Assembly: GCF_017901175.1 (NCBI RefSeq)
Contig: NZ_CP072793.1
Span: 2,666,001-2,730,000, forward strand
Origin: Thiothrix unzii
GTDB lineage: Bacteria > Pseudomonadota > Gammaproteobacteria > Thiotrichales > Thiotrichaceae
Length of the DNA stretch: 64,000 nt
Direction of reading: 5' to 3'
Shown here: one piece after another, positions 53,200 through 63,948 of the stretch
How positions within the stretch are numbered: position 1 is the first letter of the stretch
Layout: the number at the start of each line of letters is the position of its first letter
Position numbers and translations under genes: made by a program
The notes under the pieces: model-generated
Told to the model about the DNA's origin: nothing
What the model saw: the letters and a program-made list of their open reading frames with translations, nothing else
Databases searched by the model: none

Positions 53200-53453
53200 C
53201 AAACTTCTCCCAATGCTGGGAAATCACGCTCCTGCCCATCCGCCGTGAGCAAGGTCACGCGCTGTTCGGCTGCCTTCAAAGCACTTTGGCACTGGCGAGT
53301 TAACTGCACCCCGCGCTCAAATGCCTGCAACGAATCATCCAGTGTCAAATCACCACTTTCCATGCGCTGCACCAACGCTTCCAATTCCGCAATCGCCGTC
53401 TCAAAATTCGCTGGCTGCACCGCTGCGGCGGCATCCGTTTGCTTTTTTGGCAT
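53199..53453 (-). CDS. xseB: Exodeoxyribonuclease VII small subunit
   Basis: 84 residues (from ATG at 53453): [20 protein letters not shown] then [20 protein letters not shown] is the family signature. The subunit partners XseA in single-strand DNA degradation. A frame reaching 53522 adds 23 residues not seen in the family. Confidence 0.9.
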   Translation of the reverse strand: MPKKQTDAAAAVQPANFETAIAELEALVQRMESGDLTLDDSLQAFERGVQLTRQCQSALKAAEQRVTLLTADGQERDFPALGEV

Positions 53454-53601
53454 CACTTGACCCTGCCCCGATAACCGTAAATGCGCTAGTAAAGCGTAAC
53501 TGTCGCCGGGGGGCAAGTCCACACACGCAATCTTTGGGGAACTTGGCAGAAATGCACTAGACTAACCAGCTTACGACTATCCGTAACGGAGAACTGCATT
53601 C

Positions 53602-54366
53602 GTGTCCAACATAACCAACAAAACCTTAGGCAGCTTAGTGTGCGTATTCCTGCTGCTCCCTAATGCATGGGCGGAAACCTTTCAACATGCACCGATCAAC
53701 CCCATTCCACCCGTCACCGCACCCACACCGGCTACACCTCCAAGCGCACCCAGCGTAACTGCATCACCTGCACCCGTGGCTTCACCCGCTGCGGTAACAA
53801 CCGCACCCGGCGTGGCGCGTTCAGCTTTCACTTCGGCGATTGCGGCGCGTGAACCCACCAATCAGTTAACCCGCATTAACGCCGGGCAACAAGTGTATTA
53901 CTTCACCGAGCTAGTGGGTTTACAAGGGCGCGTGGTTAATCACCGCTGGGAACGCGATGGCGCATTTCAATTGGGTTTGCAATTCCCGGTAACGGGCAGC
54001 CCTTGGCGGGTACATTCCAGCAAAAACATTTCCCCTAACTTGCCCGGTACATGGACAGTGACTGTCCAAAACGACGATGGCACTATTCTCAAGCGCGAAA
54101 CCCTCATCGTTGATCCGGTCGTGACAAATGCCGTGCCTACACCGATGATTCCGCCGCCAGCGCAACCCTTAACGGCTATTCCACCGGAACTGCAACGCCA
54201 ACCAGCGGAACGTCCGGCAACACCGGCGAGTACATCAGTACCTACAGCAACAACACCTGCCGCCACGGTTACGCCACCAGCAGTAGTTCCACCTGCCGCA
54301 CCAACGCCTGCTGTGCCTCCATCAAGTAGCGATAAACGCCCCATTTGGGAAACATTGTCGCGTTAA
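53602..54366 (+). CDS. Exported DUF2914 protein
   Basis: 254 residues. A signal peptide (LGSLVCVFLLLPNAWA), a Pro/Ala/Thr-rich linker, a folded core (NAGQQVYYFTELVGLQGRVV then NHRWERDGAFQLGL, GTWTVTVQNDDG) typical of DUF2914, and another proline-rich tail. The function of the domain is unknown. Divergent from xseB/ispA. Confidence 0.75.
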   Translation: MSNITNKTLGSLVCVFLLLPNAWAETFQHAPINPIPPVTAPTPATPPSAPSVTASPAPVASPAAVTTAPGVARSAFTSAIAAREPTNQLTRINAGQQVYYFTELVGLQGRVVNHRWERDGAFQLGLQFPVTGSPWRVHSSKNISPNLPGTWTVTVQNDDGTILKRETLIVDPVVTNAVPTPMIPPPAQPLTAIPPELQRQPAERPATPASTSVPTATTPAATVTPPAVVPPAAPTPAVPPSSSDKRPIWETLSR

Positions 54367-54378
54367 CCCCCTAAAACG

Positions 54379-54403
54379 ACAAACGGGCTAATCGCCCGTT
54401 TGT
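54379..54403. terminator. Bidirectional terminator between DUF2914 and zapD genes
   Basis: ACAAACGGGC / GCCCGTTTGT with loop TAATC; it lies between the two convergent stops. Confidence 0.85.
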
Positions 54404-54426
54404 TGCTTCACAATCCCGCTCATGCA

Positions 54427-55248
54427 TTAGAAATTACACAAGACCAAGGTAAATTGAATGTCTTTCTTAATTTGTTTACCACGATCTGCCATCATATCCG
54501 CATTCACAAACCGCAAGGTAAAGCGTTGTTTGCCCGCACTGATTTCCGGGAAACAATCCAAGCTGACGGGTAATTCCACCCGCATCATCTGATAAGGTTT
54601 ACGCCCTTCCAAAGTTGATTGGAAGAAACCGTCCTTACCCACTTCATCGCTACGTTCACCAAAATCGCGGATTATGTCCAAAATATCGTGCGCTGCTGCG
54701 TTCGCCGCCTCATAAGGGGCTGACCATTCCTGCAAATCTTCTAAACGCACCGCAATAGCCTGATCTTGCCAGTAATTAAACAATGGCAAATCGAACCCAT
54801 TGATACCACCCGGCAAGGTGGAACGCTGCCGCAAGCTGTTAAAGAAGGCGTGATTTTTCAGGTGATTACCCAATTGCCCGCGCTGCTGATACAACACATC
54901 GCTGTGATGATTGAGCTTTTCTAAGACCTGATCCAATTTGGCAGCATCCGCAGCTTCGTCACGCAGCAATAAACGTGCGGACTGCCCTACGCGGTCAATT
55001 TCTTTGAGGATTTCACTTTTGACATCTTGTCGCGCTGAAAGATTGTATAAATCCAGCAACAAGTGCAGCGCGGCAACGGTATTTTCAGGGCGGGGGTCAT
55101 CAGAAACATGATATTGAAATCGTGCCATCAACAATTCAAGACGCATAAATAGGCGAATTTTTTCATTGAGAGGCTGTTCGTAACTAATCATGCGGAGTTC
55201 TGACATTCGGCGAATTTCTTCGCTTAACGGTTGCTTGTAGATAGCCAT
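54427..55248 (-). CDS. zapD: Cell division protein ZapD
   Basis: 273 residues from this start. The core begins MISYEQPLNEKIRLFMRLEL and includes DPRPENTVAALHLLLDLYNL and LEDLQEWSAPYEAANAAAHD, typical of ZapD, which bundles FtsZ filaments. Upstream in frame stands MAIYKQPLSEEIRR, a near copy of the core start, so the first residues seem duplicated. If translation begins at the inner ATG (55191), the length (254) would match the family better. Follows coaE as in many gammaproteobacteria. Confidence 0.85.
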   Translation of the reverse strand: MAIYKQPLSEEIRRMSELRMISYEQPLNEKIRLFMRLELLMARFQYHVSDDPRPENTVAALHLLLDLYNLSARQDVKSEILKEIDRVGQSARLLLRDEAADAAKLDQVLEKLNHHSDVLYQQRGQLGNHLKNHAFFNSLRQRSTLPGGINGFDLPLFNYWQDQAIAVRLEDLQEWSAPYEAANAAAHDILDIIRDFGERSDEVGKDGFFQSTLEGRKPYQMMRVELPVSLDCFPEISAGKQRFTLRFVNADMMADRGKQIKKDIQFTLVLCNF

Positions 55249-55308
55249 AGGATACTCGAAGCGCAGCAAGGTTCCCATTATATACCAAGAAAACCACAAA
55301 AAGATCAA

Positions 55309-55914
55309 CTAAGTGGCGGTATTTCCTGCGTATTTGTGGTGTAAGGTGTCAATTTTGTTATTAAAATCAGCCAGTGAACCGACATTTTCAATAATATCAT
55401 CAGCCCGGAATAAACGTTCATCGCGAGGGATTTGTCGCTGCATAATCGACTCAACCAACTCGATAGTACTGCCATCACGCTGGCTAACACGTTCGTGCTG
55501 TTGCGCAGGCAGACAATCAATCACTAACACGCGGTCAAACAAGGTGTCGTAATGCTTTTCAAACAGCAACGGCACATCAACCACCACGTAAGGCGAACCC
55601 GCCGCCATCGCCGCCGTCATATCGCGCACAATCGCCTCACGAATACGCGGGTGCAATATTGCTTCCAACTGCTGTAAATGTGCTGTGTCGTTAAACACTG
55701 TCTGGCGTAACCACGCACGATTTAACGAGCCATCCGCTAACAATGCAGCACCCCCGAATAACTCGGCAATCGCTTGCAAGGCGGGTTGCCCTGCTTGCAC
55801 CACTTCACGCGCTACGATGTCGGCATCAACGATGGGAATACCTAAGTCACGAAATCGCTTTACGGCAGTCGATTTACCGCAGCCAATACCACCTGTTAAA
55901 CCGATTTTCAACAT
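55309..55914 (-). CDS. coaE: Dephospho-CoA kinase
   Basis: 201 residues; P-loop GLTGGIGCGKSTAVKRF and the region YVVVDVPLLFEK. It catalyses the last step of coenzyme A synthesis. About 60 bases before zapD; the pairing is conserved. Confidence 0.95.
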   Translation of the reverse strand: MLKIGLTGGIGCGKSTAVKRFRDLGIPIVDADIVAREVVQAGQPALQAIAELFGGAALLADGSLNRAWLRQTVFNDTAHLQQLEAILHPRIREAIVRDMTAAMAAGSPYVVVDVPLLFEKHYDTLFDRVLVIDCLPAQQHERVSQRDGSTIELVESIMQRQIPRDERLFRADDIIENVGSLADFNNKIDTLHHKYAGNTAT

Positions 55915-55931
55915 GAAATCGCCAACAACGC

Positions 55932-55957
55932 AAAAAGCCAGTTAAGATAACCGGCCT
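55932..55957 (-). terminator. Terminator of rpsT
   Basis: On the minus strand GGCCGGTTA / TAACTGGCT (one G-T pair) with a 4-base loop and a T-run. Confidence 0.6.
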
Positions 55958-55980
55958 TGGTATCTGCGATATAAAGCGAT

Positions 55981-56253
55981 TTAAGCGGAAGCTTGCAGTG
56001 CTTTGATATGGGCATTCAAACGGCTCTTGTGACGTGCCGCTTTATTCTTATGAACGATACCCTTGTCCGCAATGGAGTCGATCACTGGAACAGCAACATT
56101 GAAAGCAGCAATCGCAGCTTCACGATCACCGGCAGCAATAGCCTTCAGAACGTTTTTGACTTGAGTACGCAGACGGGTACGCAGGTGACGATTATGCACG
56201 CGGTTTTTTTCGCTCTGGCGTACACGTTTTTTGGCTGATGCTATGTTAGGCAA
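55981..56253 (-). CDS. rpsT: 30S ribosomal protein S20
   Basis: 90 residues, (M)[20 protein letters not shown]... The conserved N-terminus begins at a TTG codon with GGGAG 8 bases upstream, so TTG is the start; E. coli rpsT likewise uses UUG for autoregulation. The frame extending to 56325 has no homology before this point. Confidence 0.95.
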   Translation of the reverse strand: MPNIASAKKRVRQSEKNRVHNRHLRTRLRTQVKNVLKAIAAGDREAAIAAFNVAVPVIDSIADKGIVHKNKAARHKSRLNAHIKALQASA

Positions 56254-56340
56254 GGGTATTCTCCCGAAAAACCAATCCGAAAATAAGGCGCGTATTGTGC
56301 AGTAATTCACGGCACGCTTCAACACCTTACCACTAAATAT

Positions 56341-57195
56341 TTACTGAATATGCTCAAGAATGCCGTCAAGCTCATCCAAGCTATTGTATTCAATCACTAA
56401 TTTACCTTTACCGCTGCGATTGTAGCGAATCGCCACCTTCGCACCCAAGGTATCTGCCAGACGCTGCTCAAGGCGCACCACATCGGGCGAAGGTTTGAAG
56501 GCTGGAATTTCCACATTGGTGTTTTCCAGCACTTGCTTGATTAACCGCTCGGTATCACGTACTGACAATTGACGCTGTGCCACCAACTTGGCGATTTCTA
56601 CCTGTTTCGCGCCCTGTAAAGCCAGTAACGCACGGGCATGACCCATTTCAAACTGCCCAGCATCTAACAGGGCTTTGACTTCAGGCTGCAACTCTAGCAG
56701 GCGCAGTAAATTCGTTACTGCGACCCGTGAACGCCCCACGGCTTCGGCAGTTTGCTGGTGAGTCAAACCAAACTCATCAATCAAACGGCGTAATGCACCC
56801 GCTTCTTCGAGGGCATTGAGGTCTTCGCGCTGAATATTTTCAATCAGCGACATTGCCGCCGCTGCTTGATCAGGAATATCACGCACCACCGCCGGAATAT
56901 CGTGTAACCCTGCCAGTTGTGCCGCACGCCAGCGACGTTCCCCAGCAATAAGCTCGTATTCACCGCCGTTGAGTTTGCGCACCACGATGGGCTGCACTAA
57001 ACCTTGCGCCTTAATGGAGTCTGCCAGCTCTTGCAGGGCATCCGCATCCATCCGGGTACGCGGCTGGTATTGACCGGGGCGTACCCGCTCAACCGGCAAA
57101 CGCTTGAGTACGGTGTCTTCGGTATCAGTGGACTGACTGCGGGCGGAACTCAGCAACATATCCAAGCCGCGCCCTAACCCCGGCTTCTTAATCAT
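56341..57195 (-). CDS. parB: Chromosome partitioning protein ParB
   Basis: 284 residues. ParB/Srx CTP-binding domain (RPGQYQPRTRMDADALQELA, LIAGERRWRAAQLAGL), helix-turn-helix (LTHQQTAEAVGRSRVAVTNL) and a C-terminal dimer domain. It loads at parS sites. The start overlaps the parA stop by 4 bases. Confidence 0.95.
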   Translation of the reverse strand: MIKKPGLGRGLDMLLSSARSQSTDTEDTVLKRLPVERVRPGQYQPRTRMDADALQELADSIKAQGLVQPIVVRKLNGGEYELIAGERRWRAAQLAGLHDIPAVVRDIPDQAAAAMSLIENIQREDLNALEEAGALRRLIDEFGLTHQQTAEAVGRSRVAVTNLLRLLELQPEVKALLDAGQFEMGHARALLALQGAKQVEIAKLVAQRQLSVRDTERLIKQVLENTNVEIPAFKPSPDVVRLEQRLADTLGAKVAIRYNRSGKGKLVIEYNSLDELDGILEHIQ

Positions 57196-57980
57196 GGATT
57201 AACTCCAGCGGCGGCACTCACATCTTTACGCAACATTTCAGCCGCCAGTGCCAGATACGACAATGCGCCGCGTGAGCTTTTGTCGTAATCCAACGCCGAT
57301 AAACCGTGGCTGGGGGCTTCTGCTAAACGAATATTGCGCGGAATTGAGGTGTTATAAACTTTGTCTTTAAAAAATACGCTAATCTGATCCGATACATCCC
57401 GCGATAAATTGCTGCGTGGGTCATACATAGTGCGCACTAAACCCATGATTTGTAAATCTGGATTCGCTGTTTGCGCAATGCGTTCAATGGTGTCCACCAA
57501 CGCGCTCAAACCTTCCAGTGCGTAGTATTCGCATTGCATCGGAATCAACACGCCATCCGCCGCCACCAGTGCATTCACGGTCAACATATTCAGCGAAGGC
57601 GGGCAATCAATCAAAATGTAATCGTAATTATCACGAATCGGAGCCAACGCCTCACGCAAATGGTATTCGCGCCGCTCCTTGGTCATCAAACTAACTTCAG
57701 CTGCGGTAACATCCGGCGAGCCAGGTAATACGTGCAAGGAACTGTCGGGTAATTTGCGTAAAATTTCGGAAACGTGCGCATCCCCCAACAACACGTCGGT
57801 CAACGATACCTGCTGCCCGTGCTTTTCCAAACCGATGCCGGTCGTCGCATTCCCCTGAGGGTCAATATCAATCAGCAACACCCGCCGCTTCATTGCCGCT
57901 AAGGAGGCTGCCAAGTTGACACTGGTAGTCGTCTTACCAACGCCACCTTTTTGGTTCGTCACCGCAATGACTCGCGTCAT
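57192..57980 (-). CDS. parA: Chromosome partitioning ATPase ParA
   Basis: 262 residues; deviant Walker A NQKGGVGKTTTSVNLA, LLIDIDPQGNATTG and YILIDCPPSLNMLTVNAL. Drives segregation together with ParB. The order mnmG-rsmG-parA-parB is a conserved origin-proximal cluster. Confidence 0.96.
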   Translation of the reverse strand: MTRVIAVTNQKGGVGKTTTSVNLAASLAAMKRRVLLIDIDPQGNATTGIGLEKHGQQVSLTDVLLGDAHVSEILRKLPDSSLHVLPGSPDVTAAEVSLMTKERREYHLREALAPIRDNYDYILIDCPPSLNMLTVNALVAADGVLIPMQCEYYALEGLSALVDTIERIAQTANPDLQIMGLVRTMYDPRSNLSRDVSDQISVFFKDKVYNTSIPRNIRLAEAPSHGLSALDYDKSSRGALSYLALAAEMLRKDVSAAAGVNP

Positions 57981-57983
57981 GGT

Positions 57984-58550
57984 TTACTCTCGCTGTAGTT
58001 CCAACAGATGCCGTTGCGCATCCAAACCGGGTACTTGCAGGGGATGCTCCGCCACGACGCGCCAACCGGTGGGCAGTGCTGCCAACTCATCGGCGGGGTA
58101 ACGTCCCTTCATGGCGTAGAGGATACCACCTTCACACACCTGTTTGCCGGTAAAGGTAACAAAATCATGGAGTGAGGCAAAGGCGCGGCTGATAACTGCG
58201 TCAAAACACACCTCAGGCTGCCAACTTTCGACACGGGTTTGCACCACCTTGACGTTTTTTAAACCTAATTCCAACACCGCTTGCTGCATAAAGCGGGTTT
58301 TTTTGCCATTGGTATCCAGCAAGGTAAATTGCCGCTGTGGTTGCACAATCGCCAACGGAATACCGGGCAAACCTGCACCGCTCCCCACATCAAGGCAGGT
58401 TTCACCGCGCAAAAACGGCGCGACACTCAAGCTATCGTCCAAATGCACAATTTGCATTTGTGCTGGGTCACGCACCGCCGTCAGGTTATAAACCTTGTTC
58501 CAGCGTTGTAATAATTGCAGGTAATGCTGGAGTTGTTGCTGCTGTTCCAC
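57984..58550 (-). CDS. rsmG: 16S rRNA (guanine527-N7)-methyltransferase
   Basis: 188 residues; SAM motif ETCLDVGSGAGLPGIPLAIV and FISRAF-like AVISRAFASLHDF. Slightly short at the N-terminus relative to E. coli. Located between mnmG (2-bp gap) and parA (3-bp gap). Confidence 0.93.
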   Translation of the reverse strand: MEQQQQLQHYLQLLQRWNKVYNLTAVRDPAQMQIVHLDDSLSVAPFLRGETCLDVGSGAGLPGIPLAIVQPQRQFTLLDTNGKKTRFMQQAVLELGLKNVKVVQTRVESWQPEVCFDAVISRAFASLHDFVTFTGKQVCEGGILYAMKGRYPADELAALPTGWRVVAEHPLQVPGLDAQRHLLELQRE

Positions 58551-58552
58551 GC

Positions 58553-60424
58553 TTATCCCGCCTTTTTCAGATAGACCAGCAACAGCGAAATCGCGGCGGG
58601 CGTAATGCCGGGAATGCGTGCCGCCTGCCCCAGCGTGACCGGACGTTGATTTTGCAACTTCTGGCGCACTTCGTTGGAAAGCCCGCGTACCAAGGCGTAG
58701 TCTAAACTATCCGGCAAGCGAGTTTCCTCGTTGCGGCGTTGCTTGTGAATTTCTTCTTGCTGCCGGTCAATGTAACCGGCGTATTTGCATTGAATTTCCA
58801 CTTGTTCCGCAACTTTCTCATCAGCCACTGGCTCGCCCACCGCTGGCAAGCTGGTTAACGCGGCGTAAGTCACATTGGGGCGACGCAATAAGTCATACAA
58901 CTTGTATTCACGCGACAACACATCACCGAACACCCGCTGACTGTCTGCGGCACTCACTGCCGTCGGCTGTAATACCGTGGCGCGTAACCGCTGCTGTTCG
59001 CGTTCAATTGCCTCGCGCTTTTCACAAAAAGCCGCCCAGCGGGTGTCATCCACCAAACCCAACTCGCGCCCGGCTTCGGTTAAACGCAAATCGGCGTTAT
59101 CTTCACGCAATAATAAACGGTGTTCCGCACGGCTGGTGAACATCCGGTAAGGCTCTTTCGTGCCTAGCGTGATTAAATCATCCACCAACACACCGAGGTA
59201 AGCCTGATCGCGACGCGGATACCACCCGTCTTTTTCCTGGGCATACAAACCCGCGTTCAAACCCGCCAGCAAACCTTGTGCAGCCGCCTCTTCATAGCCT
59301 GTTGTGCCGTTGATTTGCCCGGCGAAAAACAAACCTTGCACCGCCTTGGTTTCCAGCGTCGGCTTCAAATCACGCGGGTCAAAGAAATCGTATTCAATCG
59401 CGTAACCGGGGCGGGTAATGTGCGCGTTTTCCAACCCGGCCATCGAGCGCACCAGCGCGTATTGCACATCAAACGGCAAGCTGGTGGAAATACCATTGGG
59501 GTAAACTTCGTGGGTATCTAAGCCTTCCGGCTCAATAAAAATCTGGTGACGGTCTTTATCCGCAAAGCGCACCACCTTGTCTTCAATCGACGGGCAATAG
59601 CGCGGACCAATCCCCTCAATCACCCCGGTATACATCGGCGAACGATCTAAACCGCCACGAATAATCTCGTGCGTCGTGGTATTGGTATAAGTGATGTAGC
59701 ACGAAATTTGTGGTGGATGCTCATCCGCACACCCCAAAAACGAAAACACTGGCGTAGGTGTATCGCCGGGTTGTTCTTCCATTTTACTAAAGTCGATACT
59801 GCGGGCATCAATGCGCGGCGGCGTACCGGTTTTCAAACGATCCACACGAAACGGCAATTCACGCAAACGCTGCGACAACGCCAACGAAGGCGGATCACCC
59901 GCACGTCCACCCGCATGATTGCTCAAACCAATGTGGATTTTCCCGGCAAGAAACGTCCCGGAAGTCAGCACCACGGCACGAGAGGTGAAGCTCAAACCCA
60001 TTTGGGTACGCACCCCCACCACGCGCTCGCCTTCCAGCAATAAATCATCCACCGCCTGTTGAAACAGGTACAAGTTGGGCTGATTTTCAACAATAGTGCG
60101 AATCGCAGATTTGTAACGGATACGATCAGCTTGGGCGCGAGTGGCACGCACCGCCGCGCCTTTACTGGAATTGAGAATGCGGAATTGGATACCACCACGG
60201 TCGGCTGCGTGAGCCATTGCCCCGCCCATCGCATCAATTTCCTTGACCAGATGACCCTTGCCAATACCGCCAATGGCAGGATTACAACTCATTGCACCAA
60301 TGGTTTCGATATTGTGGGTCAACAACAAGGTACGCTGCCCCATACGTGCAGCAGCAAGCGCGGCCTCAGTTCCGGCGTGTCCGCCACCGATGACGATGAC
60401 ATCGAAAGATTGGGGGTAATGCAT
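58553..60424 (-). CDS. mnmG: tRNA uridine-34 5-carboxymethylaminomethyl modification enzyme MnmG
   Basis: 623 residues. FAD motif [40 protein letters not shown] and [15 protein letters not shown]. With MnmE it modifies the wobble base of several tRNAs. First gene of mnmG-rsmG-parA-parB; bioB ends 11 bp upstream of its start. Confidence 0.97.
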   Translation of the reverse strand: MHYPQSFDVIVIGGGHAGTEAALAAARMGQRTLLLTHNIETIGAMSCNPAIGGIGKGHLVKEIDAMGGAMAHAADRGGIQFRILNSSKGAAVRATRAQADRIRYKSAIRTIVENQPNLYLFQQAVDDLLLEGERVVGVRTQMGLSFTSRAVVLTSGTFLAGKIHIGLSNHAGGRAGDPPSLALSQRLRELPFRVDRLKTGTPPRIDARSIDFSKMEEQPGDTPTPVFSFLGCADEHPPQISCYITYTNTTTHEIIRGGLDRSPMYTGVIEGIGPRYCPSIEDKVVRFADKDRHQIFIEPEGLDTHEVYPNGISTSLPFDVQYALVRSMAGLENAHITRPGYAIEYDFFDPRDLKPTLETKAVQGLFFAGQINGTTGYEEAAAQGLLAGLNAGLYAQEKDGWYPRRDQAYLGVLVDDLITLGTKEPYRMFTSRAEHRLLLREDNADLRLTEAGRELGLVDDTRWAAFCEKREAIEREQQRLRATVLQPTAVSAADSQRVFGDVLSREYKLYDLLRRPNVTYAALTSLPAVGEPVADEKVAEQVEIQCKYAGYIDRQQEEIHKQRRNEETRLPDSLDYALVRGLSNEVRQKLQNQRPVTLGQAARIPGITPAAISLLLVYLKKAG

Positions 60425-60435
60425 TGACTATAACC

Positions 60436-61407
60436 TCACAAATACGTGCTGCCCGGCTGTCCTGCTTCAGTTTGAATGCCTAAGCGCGTGAATAATTGCT
60501 GATCGTGGCTTTCGCCCGGATTGTCAGTAGTCAGCAATTTATCGCCGTAAAACATCGAGTTTGCACCCGCAAAAAAGCACCATGCCTGCATTTCATCAGT
60601 CATATCGGTGCGGCCTGCGGACAAGCGCACGTAGGACTTCGGCATCATAATCCGCGCCGCCGCTACCACCCGAATAAACTCGAACGGGTCTAATTTATCC
60701 ACACCTGACAATGGCGTGCCTTCGATTTTCACCAGATCATTAATTGGCACAGATTCAGGGTGAAATTTCATATTCGCCAATTGCTGCAATAAACGCGCAC
60801 GATCCTGACGGGTTTCACCCATACCTAAAATACCACCGGAACACACGTTAATACCGGCGTTACGCACATGATCCAAGGTATCCAGACGATCTTGGTAAGT
60901 GCGTGTAGAAATCACGTTGCCGTAAAACTCCGGCGAGGTATCAAGGTTGTGGTTATAGTAATCCAAACCTGCGTCTTTCAAACGCGACGCTTGACGATCC
61001 GTCAACATGCCCAAGGTTACGCAGGTTTCCATGCCCAACCCCTTGACCGCCTGCACCATTTCGATGACGCGCTCAAGGTTCTTATCAGTAGGATTACGCC
61101 ATGCAGCACCCATACAAAAACGGGTTGCACCTTGGGTTTGTGCGGTTTTAGCGGAGTCGATCACTTCTTGCAACGGCAGTAATTTCTCGCGCTCCAAGGA
61201 GGTATCGTTTTTGGCACTTTGCGAACAATAACCGCAATCTTCTGGGCAAGCCCCGGTTTTGATACTTAGCAAGGTGCTAATTTGCACTTGATTCGCGGCA
61301 AAATGTTCCCGATGCACCTGATGCGCCTTGAACATCAAATCGCTGAATGGCATTGCCAATAAGGCATTAACCTCTTCGATGCGCCAATCGTGACGTAATT
61401 CAGACAT
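60436..61407 (-). CDS. bioB: Biotin synthase
   Basis: 323 residues; radical-SAM cysteines in [14 protein letters not shown], and the family tracts [10 protein letters not shown] and [20 protein letters not shown]. Converts dethiobiotin to biotin. The ATG at 61407 has a GAAGGA site; the frame to 61458 overlaps the next gene and is not favoured. Confidence 0.97.
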   Translation of the reverse strand: MSELRHDWRIEEVNALLAMPFSDLMFKAHQVHREHFAANQVQISTLLSIKTGACPEDCGYCSQSAKNDTSLEREKLLPLQEVIDSAKTAQTQGATRFCMGAAWRNPTDKNLERVIEMVQAVKGLGMETCVTLGMLTDRQASRLKDAGLDYYNHNLDTSPEFYGNVISTRTYQDRLDTLDHVRNAGINVCSGGILGMGETRQDRARLLQQLANMKFHPESVPINDLVKIEGTPLSGVDKLDPFEFIRVVAAARIMMPKSYVRLSAGRTDMTDEMQAWCFFAGANSMFYGDKLLTTDNPGESHDQQLFTRLGIQTEAGQPGSTYL

Positions 61408-61417
61408 TTTTATTCCT

Positions 61418-61801
61418 TCAGTGGGGCGATGACTTAGGCGTATCTTGCCATGTTTCACGGTTAATCAGCAGCAATTGACGAATGGACAGCGGCAATAAAA
61501 TAACGATACAGCCAATCCATAATGCCCACCACCAGTTCACAAAAAAATCACCGGGCGCGAACGTCAAAATCGGAACCAAGCCACCCGCCAAACCGTAATA
61601 GTGATAAGCCGCAATTTGGGTATAGTACCCCACTCGTACATTGGGATGATGACGGAACATGGCGTACACCAAAATACCCGCACCAAACCACAAAATAAAC
61701 ACCGGAAAAGGGATCAACACCGAAAGGATATTGCCATAATAAAAGACTTTGGCTGTTTTGCGTGAGCTGGCTGCTTCGACAACCTGTTGATTATCCTGCA
61801 T
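61418..61801 (-). CDS. Unknown inner-membrane protein, 127 residues
   Basis: Three hydrophobic stretches (roughly residues 24-46, 62-80 and 90-110; [20 protein letters not shown] in the middle). It stands between the ribosomal operon terminator and bioB and is probably co-transcribed with bioB. Not recognised. Confidence 0.6.
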   Translation of the reverse strand: MQDNQQVVEAASSRKTAKVFYYGNILSVLIPFPVFILWFGAGILVYAMFRHHPNVRVGYYTQIAAYHYYGLAGGLVPILTFAPGDFFVNWWWALWIGCIVILLPLSIRQLLLINRETWQDTPKSSPH

Positions 61802-61823
61802 GGGGCACTCCATCTAAAAACGC

Positions 61824-61848
61824 AAAAAGGCCGAACAATGTCGGCCTT
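61824..61848 (-). terminator. Terminator of the alpha ribosomal operon
   Basis: On the minus strand AAGGCCGAC ATT GTTCGGCCTTTTT: a 7-9 bp stem and T5, 24 bases after rplQ. Confidence 0.8.
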
Positions 61849-61872
61849 CCTGAACACATGCAACAGCAGGAA

Positions 61873-62259
61873 TTATTCCGCTGCGGCTTGCTGCCCAGCA
61901 TCTGCTTCATCAACCAGCGCAACGTAAGCCATCGGCGCATTGTCACCAGCGCGGAAACCGCACTTAATGATACGCAAATAGCCACCTTGACGCTCTTTGA
62001 AGCGCGGGCCGATGTCAGTAAACAACTTACCAACGATTTCTTTATCACGTAAACGTGAGAAAGCGATACGGCGGTTGTGTACAGAATCTTCTTTAGCACG
62101 AGTGATCAGCGGCTCTGCTACACGGCGCAATTCTTTGGCCTTAGGCAGAGTAGTCTTGATCGCTTCATGACGAAGCAGTGAATTTGTCAAAGCTTGCAGC
62201 AAGGCTTTACGGGCACTGCTATCGCGGCTTAATTGACGACCAGTATTACGGTGACGCAT
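61873..62259 (-). CDS. rplQ: 50S ribosomal protein L17
   Basis: 128 residues, [20 protein letters not shown]..., [17 protein letters not shown] at the end. Last gene of the rpsK-rpsD-rpoA-rplQ operon. Confidence 0.97.
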   Translation of the reverse strand: MRHRNTGRQLSRDSSARKALLQALTNSLLRHEAIKTTLPKAKELRRVAEPLITRAKEDSVHNRRIAFSRLRDKEIVGKLFTDIGPRFKERQGGYLRIIKCGFRAGDNAPMAYVALVDEADAGQQAAAE

Positions 62260-62284
62260 TTTCTATATCCTTCAAAACCCGTGG

Positions 62285-63289
62285 TTAAGCCACTTTGCTT
62301 TCACGGTGATCAAGACCTGCGGGTGGCCAGTTATCTAACTTGGTTCCCAAAGTCAAACCATGCTGTGCAAGCACATCTTTAATTTCGGTCAGGGACTTCT
62401 TGCCCAGATTCGGTGTTTTCAGCAACTCAGTTTCAGTACGCTGCACCAGATCACCAATATAGAACAGGTTCTCTGCTTTCAAACAGTTAGCTGAACGTAC
62501 AGTGAGTTCCAAATCATCTACCGGCCGCAATAAAATTGGGTCGATTTCTGGTTGTGACTCTTCACGACGTACAGGCTCTTCAATCCGCAGATCAAAGAAA
62601 ACCGCCAACTGCTGTTGCAGAATCTGCGCCGCCATACCGATGGATTCTTCAGCATTCACAGAACCGTTGGTTTGGATTTCCAAAACCAATTTATCCATGT
62701 CAGTACGCTGTTCAACACGCGCACTGTCTACGTTATAAGCAACGCGCATGATTGGGCTATAACTAGCATCCAATACTAACGTGCCTAATGGCAGCTCTGG
62801 AGAATCCGGGCCGCGACGTACAGAAGCTGGTTGATAGCCACGACCACGGGTAATGGTCAAGCTCATTTCCAGCTCAGTATCGTCTTTGGTAATGTGAGCA
62901 ATAACGTGTGAAGGATCAATGATCTCAACATCGTGATCACGTTCAATATCTGCCGCCGTGACTACGCCCTTACCTTTCTTTTTCAAAGTTAAGGTAGCTT
63001 CGTCACGCGCATTCAAACGAATCGCCAACTTTTTGAGATTCAACAGAATCTCAACCACGTCTTCTTGCACACCTTCAATACTGGTGTACTCATGTACCAC
63101 GCCAGCAATTTGTACTTCGGTAATCGCACTGCCCGGAATAGAGGACAGCAGAATACGACGTAACGCATTACCTAACGTGTGACCGAAGCCACGCTCCAAC
63201 GGCTCAAGCGTAATGCGGAAGGTGTTTAAACCTGCCTCTTGCACTTGAACGTTGCGCGGCTTCAGCAATTCTGTTGTTTTCGAGGTCAT
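62285..63289 (-). CDS. rpoA: RNA polymerase alpha subunit
   Basis: 334 residues. N-terminal dimerisation domain ([20 protein letters not shown]) and C-terminal domain ([40 protein letters not shown]) that contacts promoters and regulators. Standard length. Confidence 0.98.
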   Translation of the reverse strand: MTSKTTELLKPRNVQVQEAGLNTFRITLEPLERGFGHTLGNALRRILLSSIPGSAITEVQIAGVVHEYTSIEGVQEDVVEILLNLKKLAIRLNARDEATLTLKKKGKGVVTAADIERDHDVEIIDPSHVIAHITKDDTELEMSLTITRGRGYQPASVRRGPDSPELPLGTLVLDASYSPIMRVAYNVDSARVEQRTDMDKLVLEIQTNGSVNAEESIGMAAQILQQQLAVFFDLRIEEPVRREESQPEIDPILLRPVDDLELTVRSANCLKAENLFYIGDLVQRTETELLKTPNLGKKSLTEIKDVLAQHGLTLGTKLDNWPPAGLDHRESKVA

Positions 63290-63315
63290 ACTGGTCTCTC
63301 GAACCTGATCAGTGA

Positions 63316-63936
63316 TTACTTGGAATACAATTCCACAATCAGTGATTCATTGATTTCGGATGGCAGGTCGCTACGGTCTGGCACAGATTTAAATGTGCCT
63401 TTCAGTGCTTTCCCGTCCACGTCAACCCATGCAGGGAAACCGATCTGTTCTGCAACAGTTACAGCGTCCTGAATGCGGGTTTGCTTCTTGGACTTTTCAC
63501 GGATTTCGACAACATCACCCGCCTTCACTTGGTAAGAAGGGATATTGACGGTTTGACCGTTCACACTGATTGCCTTATGGCTAACCAACTGGCGAGATTC
63601 CGCGCGAGTGGAGCCAAAGCCCATGCGATAAACGACGTTATCCAGACGGCATTCTAACAGTTCCAACAAGTTTTCACCGGTGGAGCCTTTGCGACGTGCC
63701 GCTTCTTTAAAGTAGTTACGGAATTGACGTTCCAGCACACCGTAAATACGACGAACTTTCTGTTTTTCACGTAACTGCACACCGTAGTCAGACAAGCGTG
63801 CTTTATTTTCGCCGTGTTGCCCTGGAACTTTATCCAGTTTGCACTTCTTCTCCAGAGAGACACCACGACTCTTGAGGTAAAGGTCAGTGCCTTCACGTCT
63901 GCTGAGTTTGCAGGTAGGGCCAATATAACGTGCCAT
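63316..63936 (-). CDS. rpsD: 30S ribosomal protein S4
   Basis: 206 residues, [20 protein letters not shown]..., S4 RNA-binding domain ([20 protein letters not shown]). In E. coli S4 represses its own operon by binding the leader, which would lie beyond the window. Confidence 0.98.
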   Translation of the reverse strand: MARYIGPTCKLSRREGTDLYLKSRGVSLEKKCKLDKVPGQHGENKARLSDYGVQLREKQKVRRIYGVLERQFRNYFKEAARRKGSTGENLLELLECRLDNVVYRMGFGSTRAESRQLVSHKAISVNGQTVNIPSYQVKAGDVVEIREKSKKQTRIQDAVTVAEQIGFPAWVDVDGKALKGTFKSVPDRSDLPSEINESLIVELYSK

Positions 63937-63948
63937 GATTATCTCCCG

